Below, piece by piece: positions 45,548-56,966 of a stretch of DNA of 64,000 nucleotides. Origin of the DNA: Anthoceros angustus (taxonomy: Eukaryota; Streptophyta; Anthocerotopsida; Anthocerotales; Anthocerotaceae); contig MU008172.1 of the NCBI GenBank assembly GCA_010909165.1, positions 124,001 to 188,000 of the forward strand. The letters are read 5' to 3'. The translations under genes were made by a program, and so were the position numbers. The stretch's first letter is position 1; every line of letters begins with the position of its first letter. The notes beneath the pieces were generated by a model. It made no database searches, was not told the origin of the DNA, and saw nothing but the letters and a program-made list of their open reading frames with translations.

Positions 45548-47325
45548 ATACTATTTAATGACTTGTGATCGAGGTTCATAATGAATTATTCTAGCACACT
45601 GTGCAATTGTCATGATAGACTTTTGCGAGTGCGGAGCAAATGTATAAACGCATTCTAAGTCGATGTTTCGAAGTTTACAAATAGAGAAATATGTCTATAC
45701 TACTTTGCAAATGATCCACGATAATTGGTTGCAATGGCTCGAGGACTTGGAGGACATAGGCATCGTGAAGTTCTCCACCCTCAGCCTGGAAATTGCTCTA
45801 GAAGGAGTCCTCCAAGGAGGCCCACCACCACGAGGAGGAGGCGCCCACCGTCGGCATGGTGACGAGGCGCAGATCGGGCCGCAATCGCAACCGCACCAAC
45901 ATTCGTGAGGAGTTCTAGTCCTCGAGGCCTACGTTAGACAATCGAAAAATCGAAAGGAATTGGAATTCAAAGGAATTCATATCCAGCTGCTGCTCAGCAG
46001 CCCCCAAGTCTAAATTTTGCTAATCTCTCCCTAACGTATATTACCTTGGTGGGTAGGATCAATTCGTTTGAGGCTATCTTCCTGGACAAATTTGCAAGAC
46101 TTGAAGAGCACTATTTGACATCTTTGGCTGCTCAGAAGCGTTACTTTCGAGCCCTTGCAAAACAGATCCGGGATCTTCAAGGAGCGGTGGCCCCCTATCC
46201 ACAGGTGATTCTTCCGCATAACAGGAGAGATTCGTAGGATTGATTGCGTTCATTCGCTCCAATTCTGGTCGATTCGTGATCGATTCTTCTAAAAATTTGG
46301 AGCCGGATCACTGTGCGGTCTGTGGGGAGTACCTTTCGAGCGATTTCTGTGAGGATCTAAAGCGGGCACGCTGACCGCCTCGCTACATCGCCATCTCGAC
46401 ACTGCCCAGAAACCCGGCTTGGTTCGGTTAGTTGCACCTTTTAAAATTTCGTTTTAGGTCAAATTGAAGCTCAACCGTCATTTAGGAGCCTTTTTGTTTG
46501 GCTACTAACTTTGTTCATTTAAGGGCGGCATTGCCTTAAAGCCCAAGTGGTTGCATTGAGTGCGGAAGGTTGAAGACTACGGGGCGACCTTTTGGATGAG
46601 GTCGGCAAACCCTAGATCTTGTGTGGCGGTCCACCGTCGGCATGGTGGACTTGAGAGGGCGCATCGCGAATTGCAAACTAACAACATTCGTGAGGAGTTC
46701 TAGTCCTCGGCCTACTACGTTAGACAATCCGAAAAATCGTGGGAATTGGAATTCAAAGGAATTCATATCCAGTCAGTCAGAGCCCAAGTCTAAATTTTGC
46801 TAATCTCTCCCTAACGTATATTACCTTGGTGGGTAGGATCAATTCGTTTGAGGCTATCTTCCTGGACAAATTTGCAAGACTTGAAGAGCACTATTTGACA
46901 TCTTTGGCCCGTGGCGTTACTGAGCCTTGCAAAACAGATCCAGGATCTTCAGCGGTGTCGGCCCTATCACAGGTGATTCTTCCGCATACAGGAGAGATTC
47001 GGCGAGGATTGATTGCGTTAATTCGCCCAATTCTGGTCGATTCCGGATCGATTCTTCTCGAAAATTTGGAGCGGATCGAGCAAAGTCTGTGGGGAGTACC
47101 TTTCCAGGCGATTTCACTGTGAGGATCTAAAGCGCTGGGCACGTCAGACCTGCCTCCTCGCTACATCGCCATCTCAGCACACCTGCTCCAGAAACCCGTC
47201 GGTTCAGTGTTAGTTGCACCTTTTAAAATTTCGTTTTTAGGGTCAGCTGAAGCTCAACCGTCATTTAGGGCCTTTTTTGTTTGGCTACTAACCTGTTGGG
47301 TGGCAGATGTTCCTCTCGTTAGAGT
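45548..47325 (+). mobile_element. Copia leader, internally duplicated
   Basis: The leader block carrying VGRINSFEAIFLDKFARLEEHY occurs at 45720-46560 and again at about 46620-47290, giving a tandem duplication of roughly 780 bp. The two copies differ mostly by small changes at CAG and CTG sites (see findings). Confidence 0.7.
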
Positions 47326-47829
47326 ATGTCTGCAGAACAGGTTAGTGACTCCGAGTCGTCCTCCCATGATAGTGAGGATTCTCCACTTCCTAATTCCCCT
47401 GCACGTTCAGCGAATAGTCTTTTGTCTGTTAGTAGCTTTGAACCTGTATAGGAAGCAGGCATAGCAGACTATATTAGGGACTATTTGAATAGCCTAATCT
47501 TAGGGCTTTTTGGCTATAATCCTAATTGTCAAGACCAGCAACTTAATCAGCAGATACCCATTATCAATATGACTTCCTCTCCTGCACAAGTGTCAACCTC
47601 TGTTGGAGTTACATATTCTGGTGACTTCAAGGAGAAGGACCGGTTTGGTGGTCAAGCTAGCAGATTCGAGAGCTGGCGGGCCAGGATGAAAGCTTTTCTT
47701 GACGCCAGAGACCTGTGGGAATATGTGGATGGTACCCTCACAAAACCTGATCTCACTCAAGCAGGTATCACTCAGACGGATGTAGATAAGTGGGTGAAAG
47801 GTTCTTGTCTTCGCTCTCAAACTCCATAG
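47326..47829 (+). pseudogene. Copia gag, truncated
   Basis: Starts MSAEQVSDSESSSHDSEDSP and has an in-frame TAG at 47449-47451. It then continues with VTYSGDFKEKDRFGG and FESWRARMKAFLDARDLWEY, VDGTLTKPDLT, the typical N-terminal gag domain of plant copia elements (UBN2/retrotran_gag-like). It breaks off at ~47810 where a fourth copy of the leader block (47840-48175) is joined. No zinc knuckle remains. Confidence 0.8.
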
Positions 47830-48175
47830 ACATCATCTGCGATAATTGGTTGCAATGGCTCGAGGACTTGGAGGACATAGGCATCGTGAAGTTCTCCACC
47901 CTCAGCCTGGAAATTGCTCTAGAAGGAGTCCTCCAAGGAGGCCTCCACCACCACTGAGGAGGAGACTGCCTCCACCGTCAGCATGGTGGACGGAGGGCGC
48001 AGATCAGTTCTGCAATTGCAACCGCACCAACATTCAGAGGAGTTCTAGTCCTCAGGCCTACTACGTTAGACAATCTGAAAAATCAGAAAGGAATTCTGGA
48101 ATTCAAAGGAATTCATATCCACCGTCAAGAGCCCCCAAGTCTAAATTTTGCTAATCTCTCCTAACGTATATTACC

Positions 48176-51100
48176 TTACGTGAGAGTGCCATTGTCGGTT
48201 TCTTGCTCGACCAACATATAGGTCCTCCACCAAAACAAAGCACATAGCAGGAGATTTCCTTGTGTCCACATCTCCGGCATAGTCAGTCGGTGTAAGCTTC
48301 TATGTCAGTGCATTCAATCTGGCATGCAGGAAATACCTAAAGTTGGTGTTCCTTCAAGTACCTAAGCATGCGTTTCAAGCTAGCCAGTGTTCGGACCGGA
48401 TTTTCTAAGAGCGTGATAGGGCACTCGTTGTATAGGCCACCTCCGCCTCATTGTGTTCGATGCATATATTAGCTTACCTACTCCATGCAGCCAGGGGATC
48501 TTTGACATTTGATCCTTCTTGTGTAGAAGGAGACATACTCCGACTAAGCTTAAGTCACTGTGGGAAGAGGGGTAGAAGCGAGTTTGCATCCTTGAGGCCC
48601 AACTGACAAAGCCTTGTCCATAAGGTAGCGTGGTTGAGTCAATGTCATCACAGTGCACTGTTCCTTTGAATATGAATCCAGGCAGCTACGTAAAGGGCCG
48701 AGGCTAGACATCTTGAATTTAGTGGCCGCATATCTGTGATGCTTGTTATAAAAGCTTGGTGTTCTTGGATCGGTCAGTCATCCGTACCTTTGCAAGGTAA
48801 CATTACATCTCCTTTATGTAGATATAAAAGGCTGCATCGCTTGCTCTTTGTGAAACCTAATTCCGGCAATTCAGGTGTCTAAGGCGTTCCATTTCATGGT
48901 GATTGCTTGAAGCCATACAAGCACTTGATCGACTGGAGCATGATTTTCTTTTCCTTTCACCTCATATCACGGAGGTCTTTGCATGTATATCTACTATCCA
49001 ATTTTCCATGTAGGCTTTTAACATCATACATCGCAACTCATAATCATAGTGTGTGGACATGGCAAGGATTGTTCTAAAGGTGGCAAGCTTGACGGAGCGA
49101 AAGTTTCAAGATAGTCCAATCCGAGGACTTGTGAGAAACCCCTTGCTACCAGCGAGCCTTGTACCTATCGAAGGTACCATCGCCTTTACTTTGAGTTTGA
49201 AAACCCACTTACAAGAAACCAATTTTACACTTTGGTGGTAATTGATGCAAGCTCCATGTGCCGTTCTCAATTAAGGAGTCATACTCGATTGTATTGCTTT
49301 CTCCCACTCTTTGTGGTCGGTCTACTCAACGCCTCTTGGTAGGATTGTGGTTCTCACGAGGATCCAGGGCGTTGCGGCATTGACCTCCACTTGTGAGGAA
49401 GTAACTCTAAAATCGGTGCCGCAGTGTGTCGGAGGTTGCCTTTGGCCGAGATGGATATCGTCTAGGTGGTTCTTGATGGGATCTTATGCAGGTTGGTTGG
49501 CAATAGGATTATCATCCAACTCGATTCTGCCCGACGTGCCATTTCCATCTTAGGAGGATGTTGTTCTGTAAAACTTGCTGATTTTGATCTTCCGGCGCAG
49601 TGCGTGTTCTTGTTCAACTACACCTCATCTATGTCCACGAACTCAAAATGCATATGTCATCCCCACTGCGAGCAACGTCCTCAGTTGAGCAGTGAGTTAG
49701 TGATACATTGGATCAAATTGTGAATCAACAAATCTTGTTGTGTCTTCATCTTCATTGAGGACATGATCCTCAGCGGCTCCCACGATGCCCAAGTGCGACT
49801 TTCATCAAAGGTAACACTTACGGCATACACAATCAACAAAGTTGGGCAACCTTTGTCTTCTACGGTGCATCCGATGACCTCTATTTCGTGCAATGTTTCC
49901 AATTTTCTGGTCTCTAATTTGCCACCTATTGTAAGCGTATGTTGCATAGGAGCGGCACGAGTTTAATGTTGAATGTGTGGATTCTACTTGTTTTCTTAGC
50001 GTGCTTACAAGCTACCCCTATGCGAGTTAGCAAGCAGGTGGGCTTCAACAAGGTTAGTAATTTGAAATCCACATGTTCTATCTTTTCTCGGATCATGCAG
50101 ATCAACGATCAACTGCAATTAGCCTCGAGATACTATTGAAACGTCTGTCGGCGTGTTGTCTATGTCCTCAATCACATTTATTAGCTTATCAACACTAGGT
50201 GTATGGGAAGCATGTGTTGTTAGAAAACCTCTCGATTGTAGTTTCTTTGTGGTAGGGCACCTTGTGCGGGAAGAGGATCCAACTCAAGTTGGTGAAGGAA
50301 TCTCTTATTTCCTTTCACCGTCAGCGTTTTGTACTTCGTTTGTCGATGCATAGCGTGTCCGATGAGTTGCTCGGCCACGAAGTTCCAAGGTGCCTCCACA
50401 GCTTGACCCCCTACGGCGATTATGGCGGTCCAAGCTCGGCAGGCCGCCAATCCACTCGATTGGCCATTCATGGGGCCAAATTTTTGTGTTGCTAGAAAGT
50501 CTGTTTCAACATTTTTGATTTTATAGATATGCCTCTAATAATCTACTGCGGTCAGATGGTAGTTGTCCTAGTGCACTTCATCTGATTTGCTAGGGTAGCA
50601 AATCGGAGATGCGCTAGGATTACTCCCCTAATCGCTAGAAATTATAAGAGCATCTATAGAAATAAAGCAACACAAAGCACTTTCTTTATGTTTCTATTTT
50701 CTTGATCAAGAAAGCATTTTCTAAATCAAAAACAACGAAACTATATGCAAATGCATCTTTTCAATGCATTTTACAATGTGCATTCACTAGAATGCGATCG
50801 CATCTAATGCCTACGATACCATAACGTAATTTAGGCGGATCACGGATCAATTAAACATATATAATAATTACATTGTGTCAAGAACATACATAAAACTTAT
50901 GTGTTGTATGAAAAGACAACTAAAGAGACTTATGAATCAACGTGTCTTATCCAAATGGCGTAACCCTAATGAAAAGACATATATAATGCTAAGAGCTTAA
51001 CTTGACTAAATAACCCAAACCCTAATCAATAACCAGTAGCACATGTATTCCTTTACCCTCATCATCGCTAGCCCTGTCATCATTAGCCGCATAGCCTTCT

Positions 51101-51187
51101 CTATGAACTTTGGGAGCTCTTCTTGCCCCTCTCGGACATCATGTGGCGGTAGCCAGCACTTGTTGACCTTCCCACCCCGGAGTCCTC
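48176..51187 (-). mobile_element. Second copy of the decayed minus-strand copia element, partial
   Basis: From about 48299 to 51187 this is almost base-identical to 38630-41518 at a constant offset of 9,669 bp, with two single-base length differences (at 50511 and ~50922). It includes the RT remnant and the 245-bp terminal repeat (50821-51070). The RNase H part and the other terminal repeat are missing. The left ~120 bases (48181-48298) differ from the first copy at several CAG/CTG sites. Confidence 0.9.
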
Positions 51188-51189
51188 CA

Positions 51190-51960
51190 CAGCCGATTGC
51201 CGGCACTCTCAATCCCTTCCCTCTTTTCCTCGATGGTCTACCCATGGCCCCGGGATGACAGCTTGAACCCTTGAGTGCCATGGAGCCGGACCAGATCCTT
51301 GGGTTGCATCCACCTCGCCCCATCGTCCTCTTCCACGTCTTCGTTGCCGGGCTGGATATGTTCCACCGGCCTCACGGGCCATCGGCCACGCCAAACCCAT
51401 AAGCACTTGAATTCATATAAGCACTTCCTCGACCAACAACCAAGCAAACAAATCTAATACGCGGTATATAGGTGCAAACCAATCCCCCGATAATGTGAGA
51501 CTCAAGTGAACATTATCATTAGTAGGACTACATGCGTACGCACCTCATGTAGTGCATTGTGCACAAAACCAATCTTCCTGGAATGTCGTCAAGAGGTGGT
51601 TGAACACAAAACATGTGGTATCCCCTATTGCACCGATCACAAAGAAGCATTACATCATCATCATCGATCGTCCACGACACTCCAAGTCTTTGGGTGGGCG
51701 CCACATTGTAGGCCGTAGTTGAGGGTCCAAATTGGGTAAGTGGCATGGTGCGCGTTCTTGAGGTGATCCTTCCATCTTGACCATCGGATCCTTGAGCTCA
51801 AGCACTCCATCTTTGCCTACTACGCACGACCCGCAAGATGACTCCTGTGGATACCTCCAAGGTGTTGCACAGCTTCCGATGCAGTGGGCATAATCTCCAA
51901 CCGAACTTGCGCACCTTGGGTTTCCATGTCCCTCCTCGTGTGTAAGCATAGCGATTGATC
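51190..51960 (-). pseudogene. PHD-finger-containing retroelement remnant
   Basis: On the minus strand a Cys-rich part (CGSCVVGKDG, ~51830) is followed by DDDDVMLLCDRCNRGYHMFC and QPPLDDIP (~51670-51585). In the next frame comes QEDWFCAQC, which completes a PHD finger; one base change in frame separates the two. Downstream the minus strand continues VWRGRWPVRPVEHIQ and RWMQPKDLVRLHG (~51420-51260). PHD fingers read histone tails. Its position among gypsy fragments suggests a retroelement C-terminal module, which is inference; a captured host exon is the alternative. Confidence 0.6.
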
Positions 51961-52005
51961 CCTGTTACAAGCTATGATCTCGTGTGTACACTAGATAGGC
52001 GTGCT

Positions 52006-52200
52006 AGGCTTAGTGTGATGCTAGCGATGCTAGGCAATGCTAGGTGGCGCTAGGCGTGCTAGGTGATGCTAAGCTACTGGGCGTGCTAGGCAATGCTAGC
52101 GCTGGGTGCTAGGCGATGCTAGGTGATGCTAAGCTACCCTGGGCGCTAGGCGGCTAAGCTAGAAGAGGCTGGGCTCTAGGCCTAGGTGATGCTAAGCTCC
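52006..52200. repeat. Degenerate minisatellite on GATGCTAGG
   Basis: About 20 short units of the form (G/C)(A/G)TGCTAGG(C/T) or GATGCTAAGCTA with insertions. Not coding. Confidence 0.8.
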
Positions 52201-52209
52201 CTGGCGAGG

Positions 52210-52400
52210 GGCCGCGGCGAGGCTAGGCGAAGGCTCAAGCAAGCCCAAGTCAAGGCCAAGGAGAGGAGGCGAAGAAGCCCAAGTCAAGGCCAAGGAGGAG
52301 GCGAAGGGCCCAAGGAGAGGAGGCGAAGGAGCCAAGTCAAGGCCAAGGAGAGGCGAAGGCAAGGCAGAGCCCAAGGAGAGGAATGAGGCCTCCACAGGGG
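52210..52400. repeat. Purine-rich tandem repeat on AAGTCAAGGCCAAGGAG
   Basis: Units AAGCCCAAGTCAAGGCCAAGG and GGCGAAGGGCCCAAGGAGAGG alternate. A related block sits at 41540-41640 next to the other gypsy copy, so it belongs to that repeat cluster. Confidence 0.75.
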
Positions 52401-54429
52401 AGGTGGCCTTTTAAGGCCAACCAACCAAGGGAGAAACAAGAGTATTTTACTCTTGGGCCCATTCAAGGGATAAGGGAGAAGCGGATAGACATGGGTATGT
52501 CATCAGTCCATATTTCACTTTCTGTCCAAAAGTCTCTAGTTGGCACCCCATCCAGTCTTGATCCACCCGGGTGCTTTCTGGAGTTCTTATGCCTTTGCTA
52601 TCCAACTCACCCAGCTCACATTTTGACAAATAGCCTGCAGTATTTGTATGCAATTTAACATGCATAGATACTTAGAGGTTTCACTAATCACGATCTAAGA
52701 TAGCGGGGTGTTAACCTTGATTAAGGGTTTGATCTAGCCACTAACACTGGTGCATGCTGGACACACTCGATCGGGAGCTACCAACCACAAGTCCATCGAG
52801 GCGAATTCAAGTCCCGACCAAGAGGAGAAGTGCGAACACCTCGATTTTGGTACCACCGAAGGACGGAGGAACCCAGCGACACAATCAACAATCTTTGAAG
52901 GATCGTGGTGGCAACACACAAGACACGTTAGTCTTTCAACTCGTGAGCGACGGCGAGGAGGACTTGTCTCTTGGAGTCGTCGATGGGAGGAGACAAGGAT
53001 CGAATGGAGTTGTTCACGGGACGGCGGGCACCTTGCTGGAGGACTTCATCGAGAAATGCAGGCGGTGTGTGCGGAGATGGAATTGAAGACCGGATACAGC
53101 GATCGGCTTCATCCAAATGCCAAGTACTTGGGGGATGAAGCATTGGCGTGCTATCGCGAGCACAAGGCGAGGTTGTTGAGCGGCACATCTGGAGGACCAG
53201 TGAGTAGCAGTTCAAGCTGAAGGAACTCGAGCAGGCGGTGGCACCAAGTGGGCACGATCCCATCGAAGAGATGTTTGACATCTTCGGGAGTTTCGCAAGC
53301 ACGGATGAGAAGATCTCCGGTGACACTTCAAGATGAAGTCGAGGCGAGGCGAAGATGGCTTATCGAAGAATCGACCGGTTAGTGCGTGACACCAAGATCA
53401 TGAGTGGCCCGGCTGCGAGAAGTACTTGCATTGCCACGCCTTGCGTGAAGGTGCAACAAGCGGTGCCGCGAGAGCAACAACACTCTCAAGGAAGTGTATG
53501 AGATGGGCGACAAGATAGGGCCCGTGACACTTTCTCTCGTCTTTGTGCAAGTGATTACTCCGGCTGGTAGGGTGGGCGCAGCGGAGCGGAGGTCAGTGGA
53601 GGCTCGGCGAGACAAGCCAGCCCACCGGCCCAAGTGGCGAGCCCTGCGTGAGGTGCCGAGGACGGACCATTCCCCTCATGAGTGCGAGCATGCATTCGGA
53701 GGAGTCAAGGGTGAGGAGCCATGCCTGGGAGAATGCAGGCACAATGAAGCGGCATGTTGGGGCTTGTCAATTGCGGCCTACGGGTTGTCGGCGGCAACCC
53801 GGCCAATGCATCTGCGTCAACCTCATCCACAAAATCAGCGAAGAGCAAAGGCGTGGAGGAGGCAGCGAAGTCCGTGGACAAAAAAGCGGGAAGCATCAAA
53901 GAAGGCGATGGGCGGCTGTGGCACGCCTGCAAAGCTGGAGAAGTTGGTGCGGGCGAAGATCAAGGAGAAGCGGCGGTTCATCATCGGAGGGCGAAGATGA
54001 TGAGCACAAGCTTGGATACATGGCGGTGACCCGGATCAAGGGCAAGGGAAGAAACCTCGGCTACGAGAAGATAGCTCGGAGGAAGAGGGCGTCTTGACAC
54101 GGTCACGGAAGACACGGAAGGAAGCTTGGGATCCTCTTCCGAACCTATGCCAAGATGCCAAAGTCGTTTGAGCCATTGCCAGCGAGCAAGCTGGGAGCAA
54201 CATCAAAGTCAGTGGGCGATGTGGAGAAACCCATGCAGTTCTTGGCGGAGCGATGGCACAAAAGCTTCGGAGATGCCATGTTTGACCTACAAGACATGGG
54301 GTTGGCGTGAAGGAAGTCGGGGTTTGACTCGGCGGATGTTGACAACCCTTGAAGGCGAAGCAAGTGTCCAATGTGCCAGCAATGATGTCATTGACCTCGA
54401 ACCAAGCATCTGTGGAAGCGGAATCTTTG

Positions 54430-54760
54430 CAGTGGGAGTGGCTTTGGTCAACAATCGGGAGAGGCACATTGAAATCAATGGATTCGCACCAAGGAGGTGT
54501 TGATTGACACCGGTGATCGTTGGAAGAAGAGTGAAGGAAGCGTTGGGTCTCCACCAAGAAAGGTTGAAGGAAACCAAGTGGAAGATCCGAATAGCGGTGG
54601 GACCACGGAGCATGTGTTGGGGTGACAAGGTACAAGCTGAAGGTTTCATTCAAACCAAACAGACTTCACCTTTGTCGGTACCTGCTTGCGGTCACGACAC
54701 TTTTGATGTCTTCTTTGAGGCGGGCCTTTGTACAAAACAGAGTCATGGTGGATTTGTGGA
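54430..54760 (+). pseudogene. Gypsy aspartic protease region
   Basis: RHIEINGFAPRR is followed by VLIDTG at 54497-54514, the catalytic Asp-Thr-Gly of retroviral-type pepsins. Then come (in another frame) VIVGRRVKEALGLHQERLKE and WKIRIAVG, TEHVLG, with the second hydrophobic-Gly region DVL-like near 54700. It would process the gypsy polyprotein. Frame shifts make this copy inactive as written. Confidence 0.7.
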
Positions 54761-55149
54761 CGGAGGCAGTCTACTATCGACCAGTGGAGAAAGGCTGGAG
54801 CAAACCGATGAGCGGATTGCCGCATCCCTCTGCGGTGCATGGCATGGGATCATGAGAACCTCATTGCCAGCAGCGTCTACCCAGTGTTTGGTGGTGAAGG
54901 ACACGCCATACGTGCTTGAACCTCTTGGCGTGTGTCTAACAGCACAACGGCTGATGGAGGATTTTGATGAGGAGGAAGACAAGCTAGGGTTGCAACCACC
55001 CTCGGAGGAGGTTCTTCAAGTCGGACGGAGCTGGTGACTGCAATGAGCCGTGCAAAAGGCATGGAGGATGGTGCAAGAGGACCCGGTGTCCTATGAGGAG
55101 GCTAGCATGAGTTCTTGCCTAGGGTTGAGCCTGTTTGTGACCTAAACAA

Positions 55150-55360
55150 ACACCCATCACATGGCGACCTCGGGAAGGCGGCATAGTGCTCGTGGAACTC
55201 TTTGGAGGCATCGTCTGCGGCTTGGGCAGTGCTAAAGTGTGGCATCAAAGTCAAGAAGATCGTGCATTGTGGCCGGATCCAAAAGCAAGGATTGTGTCGC
55301 GAGCGCGTAAAGACTTGATGGGGAGTACCTAACCTCGGCGTGGGAGTCGGTGAAGGGTTA
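55150..55360 (+). pseudogene. Cytosine-C5 DNA methyltransferase domain, N-terminal part
   Basis: GGIVLVELFGGI (55177-55212) matches motif I of C5 methyltransferases (SAM-binding loop, D/E-x-F-x-G-x-G). It is followed in neighbouring frames by AVLKCGIKVKKIVHC and DPKARIVSRA, corresponding to the motif II region where an acidic residue contacts the cofactor. The sequence is interrupted at 55361 by the CACTA element and resumes at 60017. Confidence 0.7.
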
Positions 55361-56966
55361 TACTACTACATTTTGTCCCTCAAACAACGCTCCAAAACAA
55401 CGGTTGGAAAAGGCGTTGTTTTCTTAGGTTCGAGCCATACCTCGTTTGGTGTGGATTTAGGAATGCGACTAGGTCCGGGTAATTCTTAATGAGTAATTTT
55501 AGTTCTTAACAAATAATTTTAATTCTCAATTATTAATTTTAAATTTAATCAATATAGTATATAATTAATCGGATATTTAGTAAACAATGGAATACACTTA
55601 AGCGGCTTCATCCATCCGGTCGTCCGTTCAACTTGTCGAACTTAGCGGTAGGCCGAATCAGCGCCCCTTCATGAGCATCCGTCATGAGCGAAGCCCATCC
55701 GTCCCGTTCGACCCTAAGGCCTTTCGTCCCAAGGGCTCTGTGTCCTAACGTTCGTTCAGCCCGCTGTTGACTCGTCGTTTCCTGATCACGGTCCTGTCTC
55801 GGCTCGTCCAAGTCCTTCAGATTCGGACCTAACGGATCGGCTCCCTAAGGAGCCTTTCCGTCCCAAGGGCTCACTCGATCCTAACAGTTCGTTCAGCCCT
55901 AGCAGTAGCAGCTCTCAAGTTCTGTCCCTAAGGATCTGTCTTGTCTCAACGCTCCGTCCCGATCCTGATTCCGTTGAGACCTAACGGGATCGGCTCAAAT
56001 CAATCGCATCCCGTCTGGACACGACGGGTCTCGCATATCCGTGTGGTGAGGATAGTTAAAATGGGTTGTAGAGAAAGAAGGTCGACCCCAAGACCTCCGA
56101 CACTACACAGGACAAGCCACTAGACCAATAGATGTGGAATAGGAGGTGTTTTACATATACATCACTTTGAAAACACGGCGTCCATCACACCTACCGGCAA
56201 GCATCCAAGATTTCGAGGATCCTTCTTCTCAAGCTTGTCTGGGAGTTCGCTTGCGGCAAGCTCGACCTAAGCTCGGATGCCGGTTTGGAGCGGATTCGAG
56301 GCGGCCGATTCCGAGAATGTGCTAGAGGATGTTCTGCGAGTCAACAAGACCGGGAGAAGGAGAAGCGGCGGAGATTAGGTACCCTTGTGCTCTCGAATTG
56401 CCTTCGCCGTGGCTCATGGATGGAAGGCACTGCTGCTCGGTGTCGGTGCATTGATGCTGCGTTGTTGCGCGGTGTGCACGGCACGGAATTGGCCACCAAG
56501 GAGCGGGGCCAAAGGTGCAGTGAGAGTGCCTTGTTGACATCCGTCCATAGTAAGGAAGCCGATGAATTCGGGAGAGCAGGATGATGAGGTTGCGCGATGT
56601 CGTTTAGTCGCCAAGTCTGAGTTTGAGTTAGTTAGGTGACGAATTCTCACTGAGGCGAGAAAAATGAGAGATACAAATGGAACGCTGGTAGAGCATTTGG
56701 ACCTCGAAGGTGGATGTGCCGATGGTATCAAGCCATTGGAACACCCACAAGATGCTTAATCACAGCATGGTGCGAAAGCTTGATGGAGGCATTTTCCTTT
56801 GGGCTTTACATCGAGGTGACTTCCATCAATGCCAAAGCCGGCTCAAATGTCCTAAGCTGCGAAGGAAGGTTACTATCTATCGCTCCTGCTATGGTCCCTA
56901 TGGATCACTGTCCATCCTCGTGTCTCATGATTTCTCATGGACTCTTTGTTTCAAATCTAACAGCTT

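Larger units (their letters stand above)
52401..55360 (+). mobile_element. Ty3/gypsy retrotransposon, copy 2, left part (gag-like, protease, methyltransferase start)
   Basis: Frames consistent with a gypsy polyprotein. A gag-like part contains ELKTGYSDRLHPNAKYLGDE (~53080) and CREH-type sequence; a Lys-rich linker follows (~53890-54090). Protease sequence lies at 54430-54760 and the methyltransferase start at 55170-55360. Short indels break the frame repeatedly. The element resumes after the CACTA insertion at 60017 and is cut by copia sequence at ~61228. Its LTRs were not identified. Confidence 0.7.
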
